DNA from: Flectonema sp. DT1601
Lineage: Eukaryota; Euglenozoa; Diplonemea; Diplonemida; Diplonemidae
Direction: 5' to 3'
Length of the DNA stretch: 64,000 bases
Assembly: GCA_964019425.1 (NCBI GenBank)
Contig: OZ025787.1
Location: forward strand, 1,240,001-1,304,000
Under the pieces are notes generated by a model. It saw only the letters and a list, made by a program, of their open reading frames with translations, searched no databases and was not told where the DNA came from. Below are positions 31,137 through 40,603 of this stretch, piece by piece (position 1 is the first letter of the stretch; every line of letters begins with the position of its first letter). The position numbers and the translations under genes are program-made.

Positions 31137-32582
31137 ATGGGAGGAAATACATCAAAAGTGAGAGTTGAAACTGGAATCGGAGGTCGAATGTTTCGCTCCG
31201 ACATCCTCGAAGGACTTGATGAACTTCGTCGTTGTGTTTCTTGTAAGGTATATGTTCAAGATGAAGAGGGTTATGATTACGCAAGAAGAGCTTGGAATAA
31301 AGACGTATCTGGATTCCCTTCAGCAATAGTAACAATTGAATATGACGATGATATAGTAGGTGTAATGAAATACATGAACAATCATCCTAATGTTGAACTT
31401 GGGGTTACTGGTAGTGGAAGACACAGTCATAAATGTGCTCCTGATAACTGTCTTCTTATTGACTGCTCCAAACTAAACAGAAAAGATATCGACCCAGCTA
31501 CTGGTATCGCAGACTTTGGAACTGGTTGTGTTCTCTCAGAAGTAGATGAATTAGGTGATAAACACGGTTATGCTGTTCCTTTGGGACAAAACCCAAATAC
31601 TGGCATCACAGGTCTTACTATGGGAGGTGGTCTTGGTATTCTGGGAAGAAGTTTTGGACTTACAGTGGACTCTGTAATTCACTTCAAGTGTGTTCTCTTA
31701 ACTGGTGAGAAGGTTGTCGCTTCTGCAGACTCCCACCAAGATCTGTTTTGGGCTCTCCGTGGTGGTGGTGGTAACTTCTGCATCATAACAGAGATTCGGT
31801 ACCAAATGCATAAAATACCAAACAAGATGGCTTTCCATGAGAAGGTTTACTTACCCATCCCATGTATCTTTGAGAACCCTCTGACTGCATTCAAACGTGC
31901 TGTTAACTACGTTGAGAATGATATGCCACGTGCTAGTTCAGGTAATTTAGTATTACCATTTGGTGGCCCATTTGTGGGTAGTTTTGTTTACAATGGAGCT
32001 CCTGAAGAGGGGAAGAAGCATTTCGCATCTCCGGCTTTTCATTTTGGACGTACCCTAATCCAAAACAAAGGAGTAAAGTCATACCCAGAACTACAAACAC
32101 TCGCATTAGGTCCAGATGGAATGGAACAACAGTCTGGGTACTATCATGAGAAAGGTTTCATCTGTGATTCTATTCCGGATAGCTTAGCTGAATTCTTGTG
32201 GGAAGCATCTCACGGAAAAACAACTCCAAAACACGGAGCCATCATCATCGCTATTGTTGGTGGGAAGATTTCGGATCCTCCATCTGACCACACAGCTTAT
32301 CACAGCAGACATGGATTGTACTTCGTTTTATTCGTATCTCAGTGGAAAGATGAAAAAGACTCTGACATGTGCCGTTCTTGGGGAAGAAGCTGTGCTGCAC
32401 GCTGTAAAGACTTTGCTTTCAAGCCTTACAATCCACCTTTGGGTGAGCAAGATCCGGAGCCTGAACATCATATCGGGTATGAAGTGTTTAACACGAATCT
32501 TGAGAAGCTTCGTGACGTGAAGACGAAGTATGATCCAACTAATCGACTTTGTCATAATGTTAATATTCAACCTCGTAAATAG
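31137..32582 (+). CDS. Berberine-bridge-type FAD-linked oxidase, probably N-myristoylated
   Basis: Single exon, 481 aa. The start MGGNTSK fits the N-myristoylation pattern (Gly2, Ser6, Lys7) and there is no signal peptide, so a cytosolic membrane-bound enzyme is likely; most relatives are secreted. FAD-binding PCMH fold: TGSGRHSHKC with His96 at the usual covalent flavin position, NPNTGITGLTMGGGLG at 156-171 by pattern, RGGGGNFCIITE. The Cys that makes the second flavin bond in bicovalent members is absent from the NPNTGITG region, so single-bond flavin attachment is expected. The C-terminal BBE segment is present (YDPTNRLCHNVNI). Family members oxidise sugars, alcohols or alkaloids with O2; the substrate cannot be told from sequence. 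Confidence 0.9.
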   Translation: MGGNTSKVRVETGIGGRMFRSDILEGLDELRRCVSCKVYVQDEEGYDYARRAWNKDVSGFPSAIVTIEYDDDIVGVMKYMNNHPNVELGVTGSGRHSHKCAPDNCLLIDCSKLNRKDIDPATGIADFGTGCVLSEVDELGDKHGYAVPLGQNPNTGITGLTMGGGLGILGRSFGLTVDSVIHFKCVLLTGEKVVASADSHQDLFWALRGGGGNFCIITEIRYQMHKIPNKMAFHEKVYLPIPCIFENPLTAFKRAVNYVENDMPRASSGNLVLPFGGPFVGSFVYNGAPEEGKKHFASPAFHFGRTLIQNKGVKSYPELQTLALGPDGMEQQSGYYHEKGFICDSIPDSLAEFLWEASHGKTTPKHGAIIIAIVGGKISDPPSDHTAYHSRHGLYFVLFVSQWKDEKDSDMCRSWGRSCAARCKDFAFKPYNPPLGEQDPEPEHHIGYEVFNTNLEKLRDVKTKYDPTNRLCHNVNIQPRK

Positions 32583-33267
32583 GTATCCACCTCTTCAATA
32601 TACACACACTTGATATGTTATTTTTGTAGAGATTCTTTCGTGAATTGCTTTCGTAATTAGTTAATTAATAACGCGTACGGAATATATCTTTTTCTTTCCT
32701 TTCCTTTCCTCTCCTTTATTTTCTTTTGCATTTAATTAAGTACTGTAAGAACGAAAAAGAACGTTGGCAGCACACGTAAACCTCCTTATCAGTTTACCGC
32801 GTTTGTGTGCGAAACCAGTTTCGTGCACCAACAAAGCACCCCAACAGGTGTTATATTACTATTCTCTGTCTAGTTTAAGATACAGCCAATCCTTTCTTGT
32901 TCTTGCTTACAATGAATTCTTCTATATTTCTTTTTCAGTAGAGCGCTCTTACATCTTGTTGCCATTATGGATACGGATGCAGATGGCAGCATTTATTTTC
33001 AAGTAGAAAACGCTTCTTGCAACATGCAAGTTGCAACGCAGCTTAATGTGTTTCCTTCTTTTGAACAAGTTAAGCATAACCTATAAAATAATTCTCCTTT
33101 TTTTAATTTTTCAATTTTTTTCAAATATTTCCTCCTCCCTCTTTTCGAAGCAGAGACCTAAAACTGACTGTCTCGTTTGAGCTGCGGACAAAATAAACTT
33201 AATGTATTCCAGATACGCTGGTGTGATTTTATTTTTAATTTTTATTTATTTTATCAGATTAAGTATA
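32583..33267. other. Intergenic stretch with repeat family A copy 2
   Basis: Pyrimidine-rich start with (CTTTC)n-like sequence near 32691-32715, then the repeat. The 80-codon frame at 32764-33006 lies mostly in the repeat and is not a gene. The acceptor TTTTATCAG at about 33257 serves the next gene. Confidence 0.6.
32728..32893 (+). repeat. Dispersed repeat family A, copy 2
   Basis: Full-length copy, GCATTTAATTAAGTACTGTA to CAGCCAATCCTTTC, matching 571-730 along its whole length with a scatter of substitutions and a replaced stretch in the middle. Confidence 0.8.
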
Positions 33268-35742
33268 ATGTTGTCGCAGTTGGTAAGGAAATGGTCTTTG
33301 CTACACCCGGATAAGATCTTCCTCTCTGGTAATAAAGGTGAAATGTACTCATATTCGAAATCAATTCTTATGATTGAAAAATTATCAAAACAAATTAAAC
33401 AATGTTACAACCTAAAACAACAACAAACAGCTGTAATCTTAACCAGCAATGGAAATATTGGTTGTAAATTATTTCTGTGGCAGGTTGCTGTGTTAGACTC
33501 AGGTGTTAACATAGCTTACATAGACTCTCAGTCAATACCAAGCAGGAGAATAACAGCAATGAGTGAAGCCATTGCTTCATCAATTACTTGGTCTTCTGAT
33601 GAGATAGTCACGCAATATAATCAATGTGACTCTTTGTGTGAATCTGATGACTTTCTTTGTGATCATAACGTTGAACAGGTCAGTTGTGGAAATCTCATTT
33701 TTCACACCTCAGGAACTACCGGATTCCCAAAACAAGTACACACATCAGCTTCAAAACTACTCGACTACGCTGCATCCCGTTGTGAGGATGAAGACATTAA
33801 TATCCATTCTAGGATATTATTGGCATCGTCGTCTATGTTCGATCCCGCCCAAGGTGATTTTTTCAGCGTTTTACACAGCGGATGTACCCTGTGTGTTCCC
33901 GATTACAGTGAATATGTAATTGAACCTGCTAAAGTTGTTCTAACTCACAGACCTACTAATATTGTTTCAACTCCGACTATCTGGAATGGAATAAGTGATG
34001 AAGACGCAAAGATGATAATGAAAAGTAGTTTCTTAAAAGTCATCGCATTAGGAGGTGAAGCAATGCCAACGAGACTGATCTCTCTTTGGGGAGGACATGA
34101 AAAATTGATTTTATTAAATGTATTTGGGCTAACTGAGTTTGTCGTGTATCAATCAAGAAAAATAATAAGTTCGTTATCAGATCAATACAACATTGGAAAG
34201 CCGTACTGTCACGTTGAATATAAAGTTGTTAGTGATGTATTATACACCAACGATTACCCAACTGGTGATCTTGCAGAAGTCATATCTGGAGAATACCTAT
34301 TCAGAGGTCGTTCTAATCCGGAGTTAAATTTACAAAGAAAAATTCTTGGAAGACGAATTGATCTTTCTGAAGTAAATATTTACTTAACAAAAACTCTGAA
34401 TTTTCAAGCTGCATACTCAGTCGTGATTGATGATAAAGTAATATCTGTTGTAGCAATACCGGAGATCTTAAAACATCATGTGGTCGATGAGAATGATTCA
34501 AAGAGAACGATCGAATTAATTTATTCAAACTTACAAATATTATCATCAGTAATTCAACAAGCAGCTGCTTTAGATCTTCCACGTTATTTAATACCAACCA
34601 ATGTGATGTTTCTATCTCATTTACCGACGGGACCAACCGGAAAAATTAATCAATCTGAGATAATGAGATTGGCTAAAATGCCTCTTTTAGAACAATCTTA
34701 TGAGTCGTTGTATCGCATTGTGGAGTCTTACATAGACCCGATCGAATGTTTACTCAAAGAAGTAATCGAACACTCAAAAAGTAAGTTAAATCCTCCTTCC
34801 ACATCTGTTGAAATCATTATTTCCAATTCTTGGAAAAAAGAGTTCGGAGACATCGAATTGTTTAAGGAATCTAATTTTATTGTAATCGGAGGCGATTCAA
34901 TGTCAGCGCTAAGAATTGTTCGTGATGTGAGGATGTGTTTATTACCAGACTACACTAGTTCTTCAGACACGGAAGCTCTTCACGGTGATATTGACGGAAT
35001 CTTTGCTCCGATTGAATTATTACGAAGACCGGTATTGGAATGCTACAGTCGTTTTATTGAGACACACATTAAAGTAGAATGTGAGATTTCCGATTCTACT
35101 TCTGAAAAAAACACTCCAAACCATCAGTTTTCTAACTTACTACTAGATAGTGTTCGATGTGGTTGTGAACTTGCAACTAACATTCTAATTAAACAATGTA
35201 ATGTCTGTCCTAATGGTGGTATCAGTCGATTACGCAAAGGAATCAGTCCGCTTCATGTAGCATCACTCCACGGTGATGTAAATAGCTGTAGTCAATTATT
35301 ATCATTAGGAGCATCCTTGTATTCGACTACTGCTATTGGTACGAGTGCTTTGCATGTTGCTGCTGGAGCTGGTCATTCAAAAGTAGTTGAATTGTTAATA
35401 AATAAAGGAACTCCCGTATCAATAAAAGACTTAAATAAACAGACTTGCTTATACTACGCTGTGAGAAATGGTCATGTTGGTCTTTCGGGTGAATTAATTA
35501 ATAAATATTCAGTTCCAACATCTAATCATGATCGTTGGGGTAGATCACCTGTTCATTGGGCAGTCATAAATAACAATTCTTCAGTACTGCGTGTGTTGCT
35601 TGAGGCTGGGCTATCTCTTTCAGACACTCGTACAAAGGCTCATAAAACACGTCTCCTAAAGGAGCATCCGATTGATATAGCACTGCGAATGCATCCGCAA
35701 GAATCAAAACTGCTTGCTGTTTTGCGAGAATTTTCTACATGA
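33268..35742 (+). CDS. NRPS-like adenylation-carrier protein fused to ankyrin repeats
   Basis: Single exon, 824 aa, start MLSQLVRKWS eight bases after the acceptor TTTTATCAG. The adenylation domain covers about 5-470: HTSGTTGFPKQ at 146-156 (A3), NVFGLTE at 284-290 (A5), PTGDL at 331-335 (A7), GRSN...GRRIDLSEV at 347-369 (A8), and TGPTGKI with Lys459 (A10). A carrier (PCP) domain follows with FIVIGGDSMSALRI at 537-550; Ser544 is the phosphopantetheine site. Residues 655-785 carry about four ankyrin repeats (SPLHVASLHGD, SALHVAAGAGH, TCLYYAVRNGH, SPVHWAVINNN). No condensation, reductase or thioesterase domain. The chemistry (activate an acid with ATP, load it on the carrier arm) resembles Ebony and AASDH; ankyrins would hold a partner. 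Substrate and product release are unknown. It needs a phosphopantetheinyl transferase elsewhere. Confidence 0.88.
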   Translation: MLSQLVRKWSLLHPDKIFLSGNKGEMYSYSKSILMIEKLSKQIKQCYNLKQQQTAVILTSNGNIGCKLFLWQVAVLDSGVNIAYIDSQSIPSRRITAMSEAIASSITWSSDEIVTQYNQCDSLCESDDFLCDHNVEQVSCGNLIFHTSGTTGFPKQVHTSASKLLDYAASRCEDEDINIHSRILLASSSMFDPAQGDFFSVLHSGCTLCVPDYSEYVIEPAKVVLTHRPTNIVSTPTIWNGISDEDAKMIMKSSFLKVIALGGEAMPTRLISLWGGHEKLILLNVFGLTEFVVYQSRKIISSLSDQYNIGKPYCHVEYKVVSDVLYTNDYPTGDLAEVISGEYLFRGRSNPELNLQRKILGRRIDLSEVNIYLTKTLNFQAAYSVVIDDKVISVVAIPEILKHHVVDENDSKRTIELIYSNLQILSSVIQQAAALDLPRYLIPTNVMFLSHLPTGPTGKINQSEIMRLAKMPLLEQSYESLYRIVESYIDPIECLLKEVIEHSKSKLNPPSTSVEIIISNSWKKEFGDIELFKESNFIVIGGDSMSALRIVRDVRMCLLPDYTSSSDTEALHGDIDGIFAPIELLRRPVLECYSRFIETHIKVECEISDSTSEKNTPNHQFSNLLLDSVRCGCELATNILIKQCNVCPNGGISRLRKGISPLHVASLHGDVNSCSQLLSLGASLYSTTAIGTSALHVAAGAGHSKVVELLINKGTPVSIKDLNKQTCLYYAVRNGHVGLSGELINKYSVPTSNHDRWGRSPVHWAVINNNSSVLRVLLEAGLSLSDTRTKAHKTRLLKEHPIDIALRMHPQESKLLAVLREFST

Positions 35743-35875
35743 AATGATTTTTCTCGTACTTTGAATTTTTAAGTTTTTCTTTTTTTTTAATCATCACATT
35801 TCCACATGACAGGATTGTTTGTTTTCTTTTTTTTTTATCTATCAAAAAAAAAAAAAAAAAAAAACACAACATAAC

Positions 35876-37183
35876 ATGGTGACCATAACCGAACCCGCTG
35901 ACTCTGAAGGACCCAGAATGATTGTTCAGGCTCCTGGACACGGTCTTGCAGAAGGAGTCTATGTCATAACAGCACGATTTAATAAACAACTGGTATGGAG
36001 TTTGAATGATGTAAAAGGATGTCGAATGATTTATCCAGCATCCGATGAGCGTTGGTACATAGGTGGTGATGGAAGTGATGGTCAGCCCTGGCTACGGTCA
36101 CAACCACACAATGGAAGACCACCAAATTCAATGGAGTATTGGGAAGAACGTTTTGGTGATAATGAATGGGTCAGAGTGTCTACTGTTAGAGTCCTAGAGA
36201 GTTACAGTCCTGATTCGTATATTCATTTAAGGTTTGATGAGGCATCTCATTTAAATGGTTGGTTTCAGAAATTACAACAAAACTGTTGGTTTTGTAACGA
36301 AACTGGAACAATGCTGACTGACAGATTAGGTCATTGGATCATCACATTAAAAGATGTAGTTCATGTCGCTTCATCAGAACCTCATTATAATCATCAACCA
36401 TCATCTGGAATGCAATGGACGTTATTATCTGGTGGAATCACTGCTAGAAAGAAATCTCTTGATGACAATGCAATGACATTACAAAGGAAGCAGACTGTGC
36501 TTGAAGAACAAGCAGTTACATTCTCAAGGATGGCTGAAGAGGTTCATCAATCACTTAAAGAAGTTGTTGACATTAGAGAGTTCGAATACGAAATCAGATC
36601 TCACAAAGAAATAGAACGCAAACAAGTCAGAGCAGCAGCAGGTGCAGAAGACGCTTTGCAGACTGCTCATGATGCGCTTCAAAAAGCTTTTTATGGAAAT
36701 ACTACACCAACATCACTACCAGGTGATAGTCAATATCTAATACGGCAACGGAAGATTAGTTGTTCTGTTTCGGAAGCTGCAAAACAAGCTGCAATTGCTG
36801 TCGAACAGGCAAAAATAATTCAAAAATCGAATCCAGTAGTGTCCCCACGCACCCTACAACAGCAATCATCAACGTCTGTATCCGCTATTAAAGTTTGTGT
36901 TCCAGGTACTCCAGTTCTTACGGGAGTGTATCATGCTTTATTTAATGATTTATCAGTTCATATGTCACAAAGGTCATGGCAACATAACGAGTTTCAAATA
37001 TACGACAACAATGGTTTCTGGGCAATTGGAACTCAACTAGACATCAGTAATGGAGTTGGTTGGATTGCTACAATAGAAAGTCACAATTACCGACCTCCAT
37101 TTGATACTTCTCTTCGATGGAGGAAATGGACTGGATCTGGTTGGGAAATCGATTCCCAAATCTCAATAGAAATTGTAGAATAA
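35876..37183 (+). CDS. Protein with three GxY/GxW/PP beta domains and a coiled-coil middle
   Basis: Single exon, 435 aa, start MVTITEPADS. Three copies of one domain pattern are seen. Copy one is at about 25-95 (EGVYVI ... LVWSL ... RWYIGG ... PHNGRPP ... YW). Copy two is at 112-190, more diverged (GHWIITL ... PHYNHQP ... MQW). Copy three is at 345-425 (TGVYHA ... FWAIGT ... SHNYRPP ... LRW). Residues about 195-330 are helical and charged with heptad-like spacing, probably a coiled coil (MTLQRKQTVLEEQAV, AAKQAAIAVEQAKII). The same domain occurs once in the protein at 20868-22508. I have seen this pattern in kinetoplastid and other protist proteins but know no assigned function. No membrane or signal segments, so a soluble scaffold is likely. 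Confidence 0.65.
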   Translation: MVTITEPADSEGPRMIVQAPGHGLAEGVYVITARFNKQLVWSLNDVKGCRMIYPASDERWYIGGDGSDGQPWLRSQPHNGRPPNSMEYWEERFGDNEWVRVSTVRVLESYSPDSYIHLRFDEASHLNGWFQKLQQNCWFCNETGTMLTDRLGHWIITLKDVVHVASSEPHYNHQPSSGMQWTLLSGGITARKKSLDDNAMTLQRKQTVLEEQAVTFSRMAEEVHQSLKEVVDIREFEYEIRSHKEIERKQVRAAAGAEDALQTAHDALQKAFYGNTTPTSLPGDSQYLIRQRKISCSVSEAAKQAAIAVEQAKIIQKSNPVVSPRTLQQQSSTSVSAIKVCVPGTPVLTGVYHALFNDLSVHMSQRSWQHNEFQIYDNNGFWAIGTQLDISNGVGWIATIESHNYRPPFDTSLRWRKWTGSGWEIDSQISIEIVE

Positions 37184-37454
37184 TTGTTATCGTCCTAGTC
37201 GTTTATTCTATTCTATGGACTAGTGAGTATCCCTCTACATTTAGAGAAGGGGGTAGTTTTTTCTTTTTTTTTTTGTAGTATTAAGTCTGTAGCTATTACT
37301 CCTCCCTTTAGGGTGGTTTATGTATTGTATTTATTCTTATTCTTATTCTTATTTTAGTTTTTTTTTATTTTTGTTAATTGGTTTATCACATATATTCAAC
37401 TACAGGTTTCCGGCAATTTATCTTTTTTTATCTTTTTTTTTTAATATTTGAAAA
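37184..37454. other. Short intergenic spacer with ATTCTT repeats
   Basis: Contains three to four TATTCT units at 37329-37352 and an acceptor, CAACTACAG, at about 37406. Confidence 0.5.
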
Positions 37455-38297
37455 ATGTCATCGAAATCCGACTACAAGGTGATGCTCTCTCCGGAGACTC
37501 TGAAGGACATCGAGAATTTGGATGAATCTGAATGTGGATTTTGTAGGAAATCAATGCCGGAAGTATGCTCTCCTGATATGAAGAAGAAGGTTGATTACCA
37601 TGTCGTGGTCTGCACTGATCAACCAGCTAATGAGTGGCATGCAAAGATGAAAGGAGGTTCACCTGCTGAGGTGATGAGTAACGCTATGGAAGCAGCAATG
37701 AAGAACGCGTTGTTGAAATCAAAAATTTCAGTCATTGAAGTTATGTATGGATCAAAACACGCGACGGCAGGTGACGTTATCGTTTTCAGAAATGGCCAAT
37801 CACCGCAAATATGGAAACAAGCAACTCCTGAAAACGCTGATGAAATCGCCTCTTCCATCACAACCTCAAATAATGAAATGGTACCTGCACCATCCGTCTT
37901 AATGATCTGTTCTCATACAAAACGTGATACTCGTTGTGGTTACTGTGGACCAGTTCTAACAGATCTCGCAACAAAGTATGTATCCCCGAGTGACCAATAT
38001 GTCATTGCAAAGATCAGTCACGTTGGTGGACATCTATTTGCTGGAAATGTTCTTCACTACGACAAGCAAGGAATGGATTGGTTTGGTGTTGTCACTCCAG
38101 ATAATCTAAATAAAGTAATCGACAAGAAATGGGGACCTGAACTATTCGATATGTGGAGAGGACGTATGGGACACGTTAATTCTGACATCCCACAACTAAG
38201 AGCTAAAATGTCTCGATTCAACTGCCTTAACCCCGTAATCATCGGAGGATGTGCTACTGCAGCTGCTGCTGCAGCATACCTCATGTTCACTAAGTAA
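37455..38297 (+). CDS. Suc/Fer-like (Apd1-type) thioredoxin-fold [2Fe-2S] protein, tail-anchored
   Basis: Single exon, 280 aa. The second half carries the family signature: ICSHTKRDTRCGYCG with Cys152 and Cys161, then ISHVGGHLFAGNV with His189 and His193. Together these give the two-cysteine, two-histidine cluster ligands known from yeast Apd1 and the sucrase/ferredoxin-like family. An N-terminal CGFC at 27-30 marks the degenerate first thioredoxin-like lobe. The last 22 residues (VIIGGCATAAAAAAYLMF) form a hydrophobic helix ending in TK, so the protein is probably tail-anchored to a membrane such as the outer mitochondrial membrane, which is unusual for this family. The role is likely electron transfer or redox stress tolerance, by family. 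Confidence 0.85.
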   Translation: MSSKSDYKVMLSPETLKDIENLDESECGFCRKSMPEVCSPDMKKKVDYHVVVCTDQPANEWHAKMKGGSPAEVMSNAMEAAMKNALLKSKISVIEVMYGSKHATAGDVIVFRNGQSPQIWKQATPENADEIASSITTSNNEMVPAPSVLMICSHTKRDTRCGYCGPVLTDLATKYVSPSDQYVIAKISHVGGHLFAGNVLHYDKQGMDWFGVVTPDNLNKVIDKKWGPELFDMWRGRMGHVNSDIPQLRAKMSRFNCLNPVIIGGCATAAAAAAYLMFTK

Positions 38298-39007
38298 GTG
38301 GATACACTTATAAATACTCTCAGCGACTCACTTTGGTAAATACTGCGTCGTTTAGTCACTTGAGATTGGAATCCGAATAATGAAAAAATGGAAACAAGAG
38401 CAGAGAACATAAATTCTGTTTTCTTAGTATACACTGTTAGTAACCATATGTCCAACCTCTGTAGAGTGTATTGACGGTTCATCGGCAGTTTTCTTTTTCC
38501 TTTCTTCTTTTTCCCCAGTCTGATCGTTATTGTGATGCCTTCGTTGTTCTCTTTATCTCTACTGCCATCCCAGTAGACGTCTATTTCACTTCCCCGTCTA
38601 CCTACCCTACCTAATGTGTGTTGTTAAGTGGTAGAATTGTTATGCTTTTGAGCTACTGCGAAAATTCTGGTTTTTGAAGATACGGTTTCACAAAAAAAAA
38701 AAAAAAAAAATGAATAATATAAAAAAAAAAACACACGAAATTTTCTTCATTGGTATCCCCCTTCCCTTTGACAAAAAATTTGTCATTGGCGTTTTTAGAA
38801 GCCTGTTCTTTGTATTTCTGTGATGTTTTTTTCTTCTTTTTTGAAGTTTTTCTTCTTCTTTTTTGAAGTTTTTATTCTTTGATGTGATTTTTTCATCCGA
38901 CCTGTACCCCCGAACACACAAACTTGAAACCGTATAAAACAGTCGCTCCGTAGTTCAGTTTTTTGCAAAACAGAAAATTTTGTTTTCCCCCCGTTTTTTT
39001 TTCGGGA

Positions 39008-39046
39008 ATGAACTCTCAGATTAAGAGCCGTTTATTTTATTATGTC
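39008..39046 (+). repeat. Dispersed repeat family C, copy 2
   Basis: CAGATTAAGAGCCGTTTATT, continuing TTATTATGT, matches 5969-6008 with one base fewer; same orientation. Confidence 0.6.
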
Positions 39047-39563
39047 AAATTATCAATTTTCCCTTGATTAACAAATTTATAATGCTTTATCTGAATGGTT
39101 TTTTTTTTTTTTTTTTTTTTTTTTTTGTTATTTGTTGCTTTGATCTGTTAGAATTAAAAAAAAAAAAAAAAAAACCCTTCTGCCTTATTTATTTATGACT
39201 AGCCTTTGGCTCTTTATCGGTAGCTAGATTGGTCTTTTCAATTCGAGACGTTCACTCACTTTTTTCTTGTAAGGGAAAATATAATCTTGCCACCCTTACC
39301 TTTCGTGCGTATAAGTCGTAAAAAACCATGTATCAGTTTATAAGTTTTACTTTGTGAGGGGGTGAAACTTTTGATAATGTAAAATCAAATAACAAGTTAT
39401 GAGGAGGGAAATTTTAAAAAAAATAAAAAAAAATAAATTAATTCTGTTTCTATCTTCCCTTTCCTTTTTGTTGTGTATCATCATCAAGGCGTGCTTGTAT
39501 CCTTTTGTGTGCCTTTATTCATTTCTTTTTTTTTAACATAAATTTATTTACATTCAACGTTCC

Positions 39564-39615
39564 ATGCTTGTGAGTCACTGCGACTCATAATGTACAACAA
39601 CGTTGGATTTTATAG
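39564..39615 (+). repeat. Dispersed repeat family D, copy 2 (weak)
   Basis: TGTGAGTCAC and ACAACAACGTTGGATTTTA in the same order as at 15811-15855. It includes a small hairpin, TGAGTC-ACTGC-GACTCA. Confidence 0.4.
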
Positions 39616-39793
39616 AAACATTCAGTCCTAATGGAACTGTTGATAAATTGCTGAATTATCAAAAAAAAACCAATGAAGGCCTACGGGGGACAAGAAGTAG
39701 AACAAATGTATTTTTTTTTTTTTTTTTTTTAAAACTTCTAGTTTTGTGTCTTAGAGCTGATTTGGTGACACTATCTTTTTAAATCCAGCCGTG

Positions 39794-39825
<32 letters not shown>

Positions 39826-39841
39826 AACAATTATAGGAAAG

Positions 39842-40267
39842 TTCCGCATAAAAGTTTTTGAAATGTCAGATCTCAACACAAAAGTTTCCGAAATATACAT
39901 CTCCCAAATTCGTGAGGTTTTCTTTTTCCTCCTAAACTCTGTTGAGCTCCTTGCGCTCCTGATCCCTAACTACATCACTTCAAGACTACAGAGGTCAGGA
40001 TAGATCCTCAGTTAACACTATGATCCAAGTTGGCTTTATTTACCGGAGCCAAGCGTGTGGATGACACGATCGAGAGAGAGCTGAACTCGATCAGCATCTC
40101 TGCAAGCAGTAGGTCATCAATGGTGTTCAAAACGAAGAGTTGTTTTAAAGAACTTCAGCAGGAGAGTACTCATTCAGCCTCAATTGGTGTTATGATCTTT
40201 TTTTTTGCTGTCCATTTCGGAAACTTTTGTGTTGAGATGCGACATTTCAGTAACATTTGCGTGGAAT
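39842..40267. mobile_element. MITE-like element with long terminal inverted repeats
   Basis: The 34-bp arm 39861-39894 (AAATGTCAGATCTCAACACA and on to CCGAAAT) is repeated inverted at 40214-40247 with 32 of 34 bases identical. Weaker inverted similarity extends outward about 20 bases on each side (TTCCGC / GTGGAA). The 320-bp interior is richer in GC than its surroundings and holds short open frames on both strands but no transposase I can recognise. Size and arms fit a non-autonomous DNA transposon. A target-site duplication could not be fixed because A runs border the element. Confidence 0.65.
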
Positions 40268-40603
40268 TAGGTGTTTGCCCCCCAAAAAAAAAAAGGTTAA
40301 TTATCTTTAGTGTTGGCTAATCAGTTTCTCCGAAAAAACAAGTTTTTTACCTTATTATTCCCGATGTGTGTTTGCGTTACAATATTAGTGAATGACTGAT
40401 GAAGAGTGGCAAAAAAAAAAAAAAAAAACGAGAGAAAAAAAAAAGACCTAACTTCTTTAAGAACATTCATCTTCACATGGGATTAATTCGATCCTTTTTT
40501 TTGCAATGTCAAAAAAATGAAAATAAAAATATAATCCACACGGATACACTCATGCAATACGTTCGATTCTTTTAAACAGTATTTCTAAATTTAAAAAAAC
40601 AAA

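Larger units (their letters stand above)
38298..40603. other. Long intergenic stretch with MITE-like element and repeats
   Basis: No supported gene. It contains family C copy 2 (39008-39046), family D copy 2 (39564-39615), a T30...A20 fold-back with near-matching six-base flanks at about 39092-39182, and the inverted-repeat element at 39842-40267. Two frames at 39791-40003 and 40030-40320 lie inside that element. AT-rich otherwise. Confidence 0.6.

Noticed and set aside
32764-33006. 80-codon frame in the 32.7-kb spacer
   Set aside because: Its first half is the family A repeat and the rest has no features.
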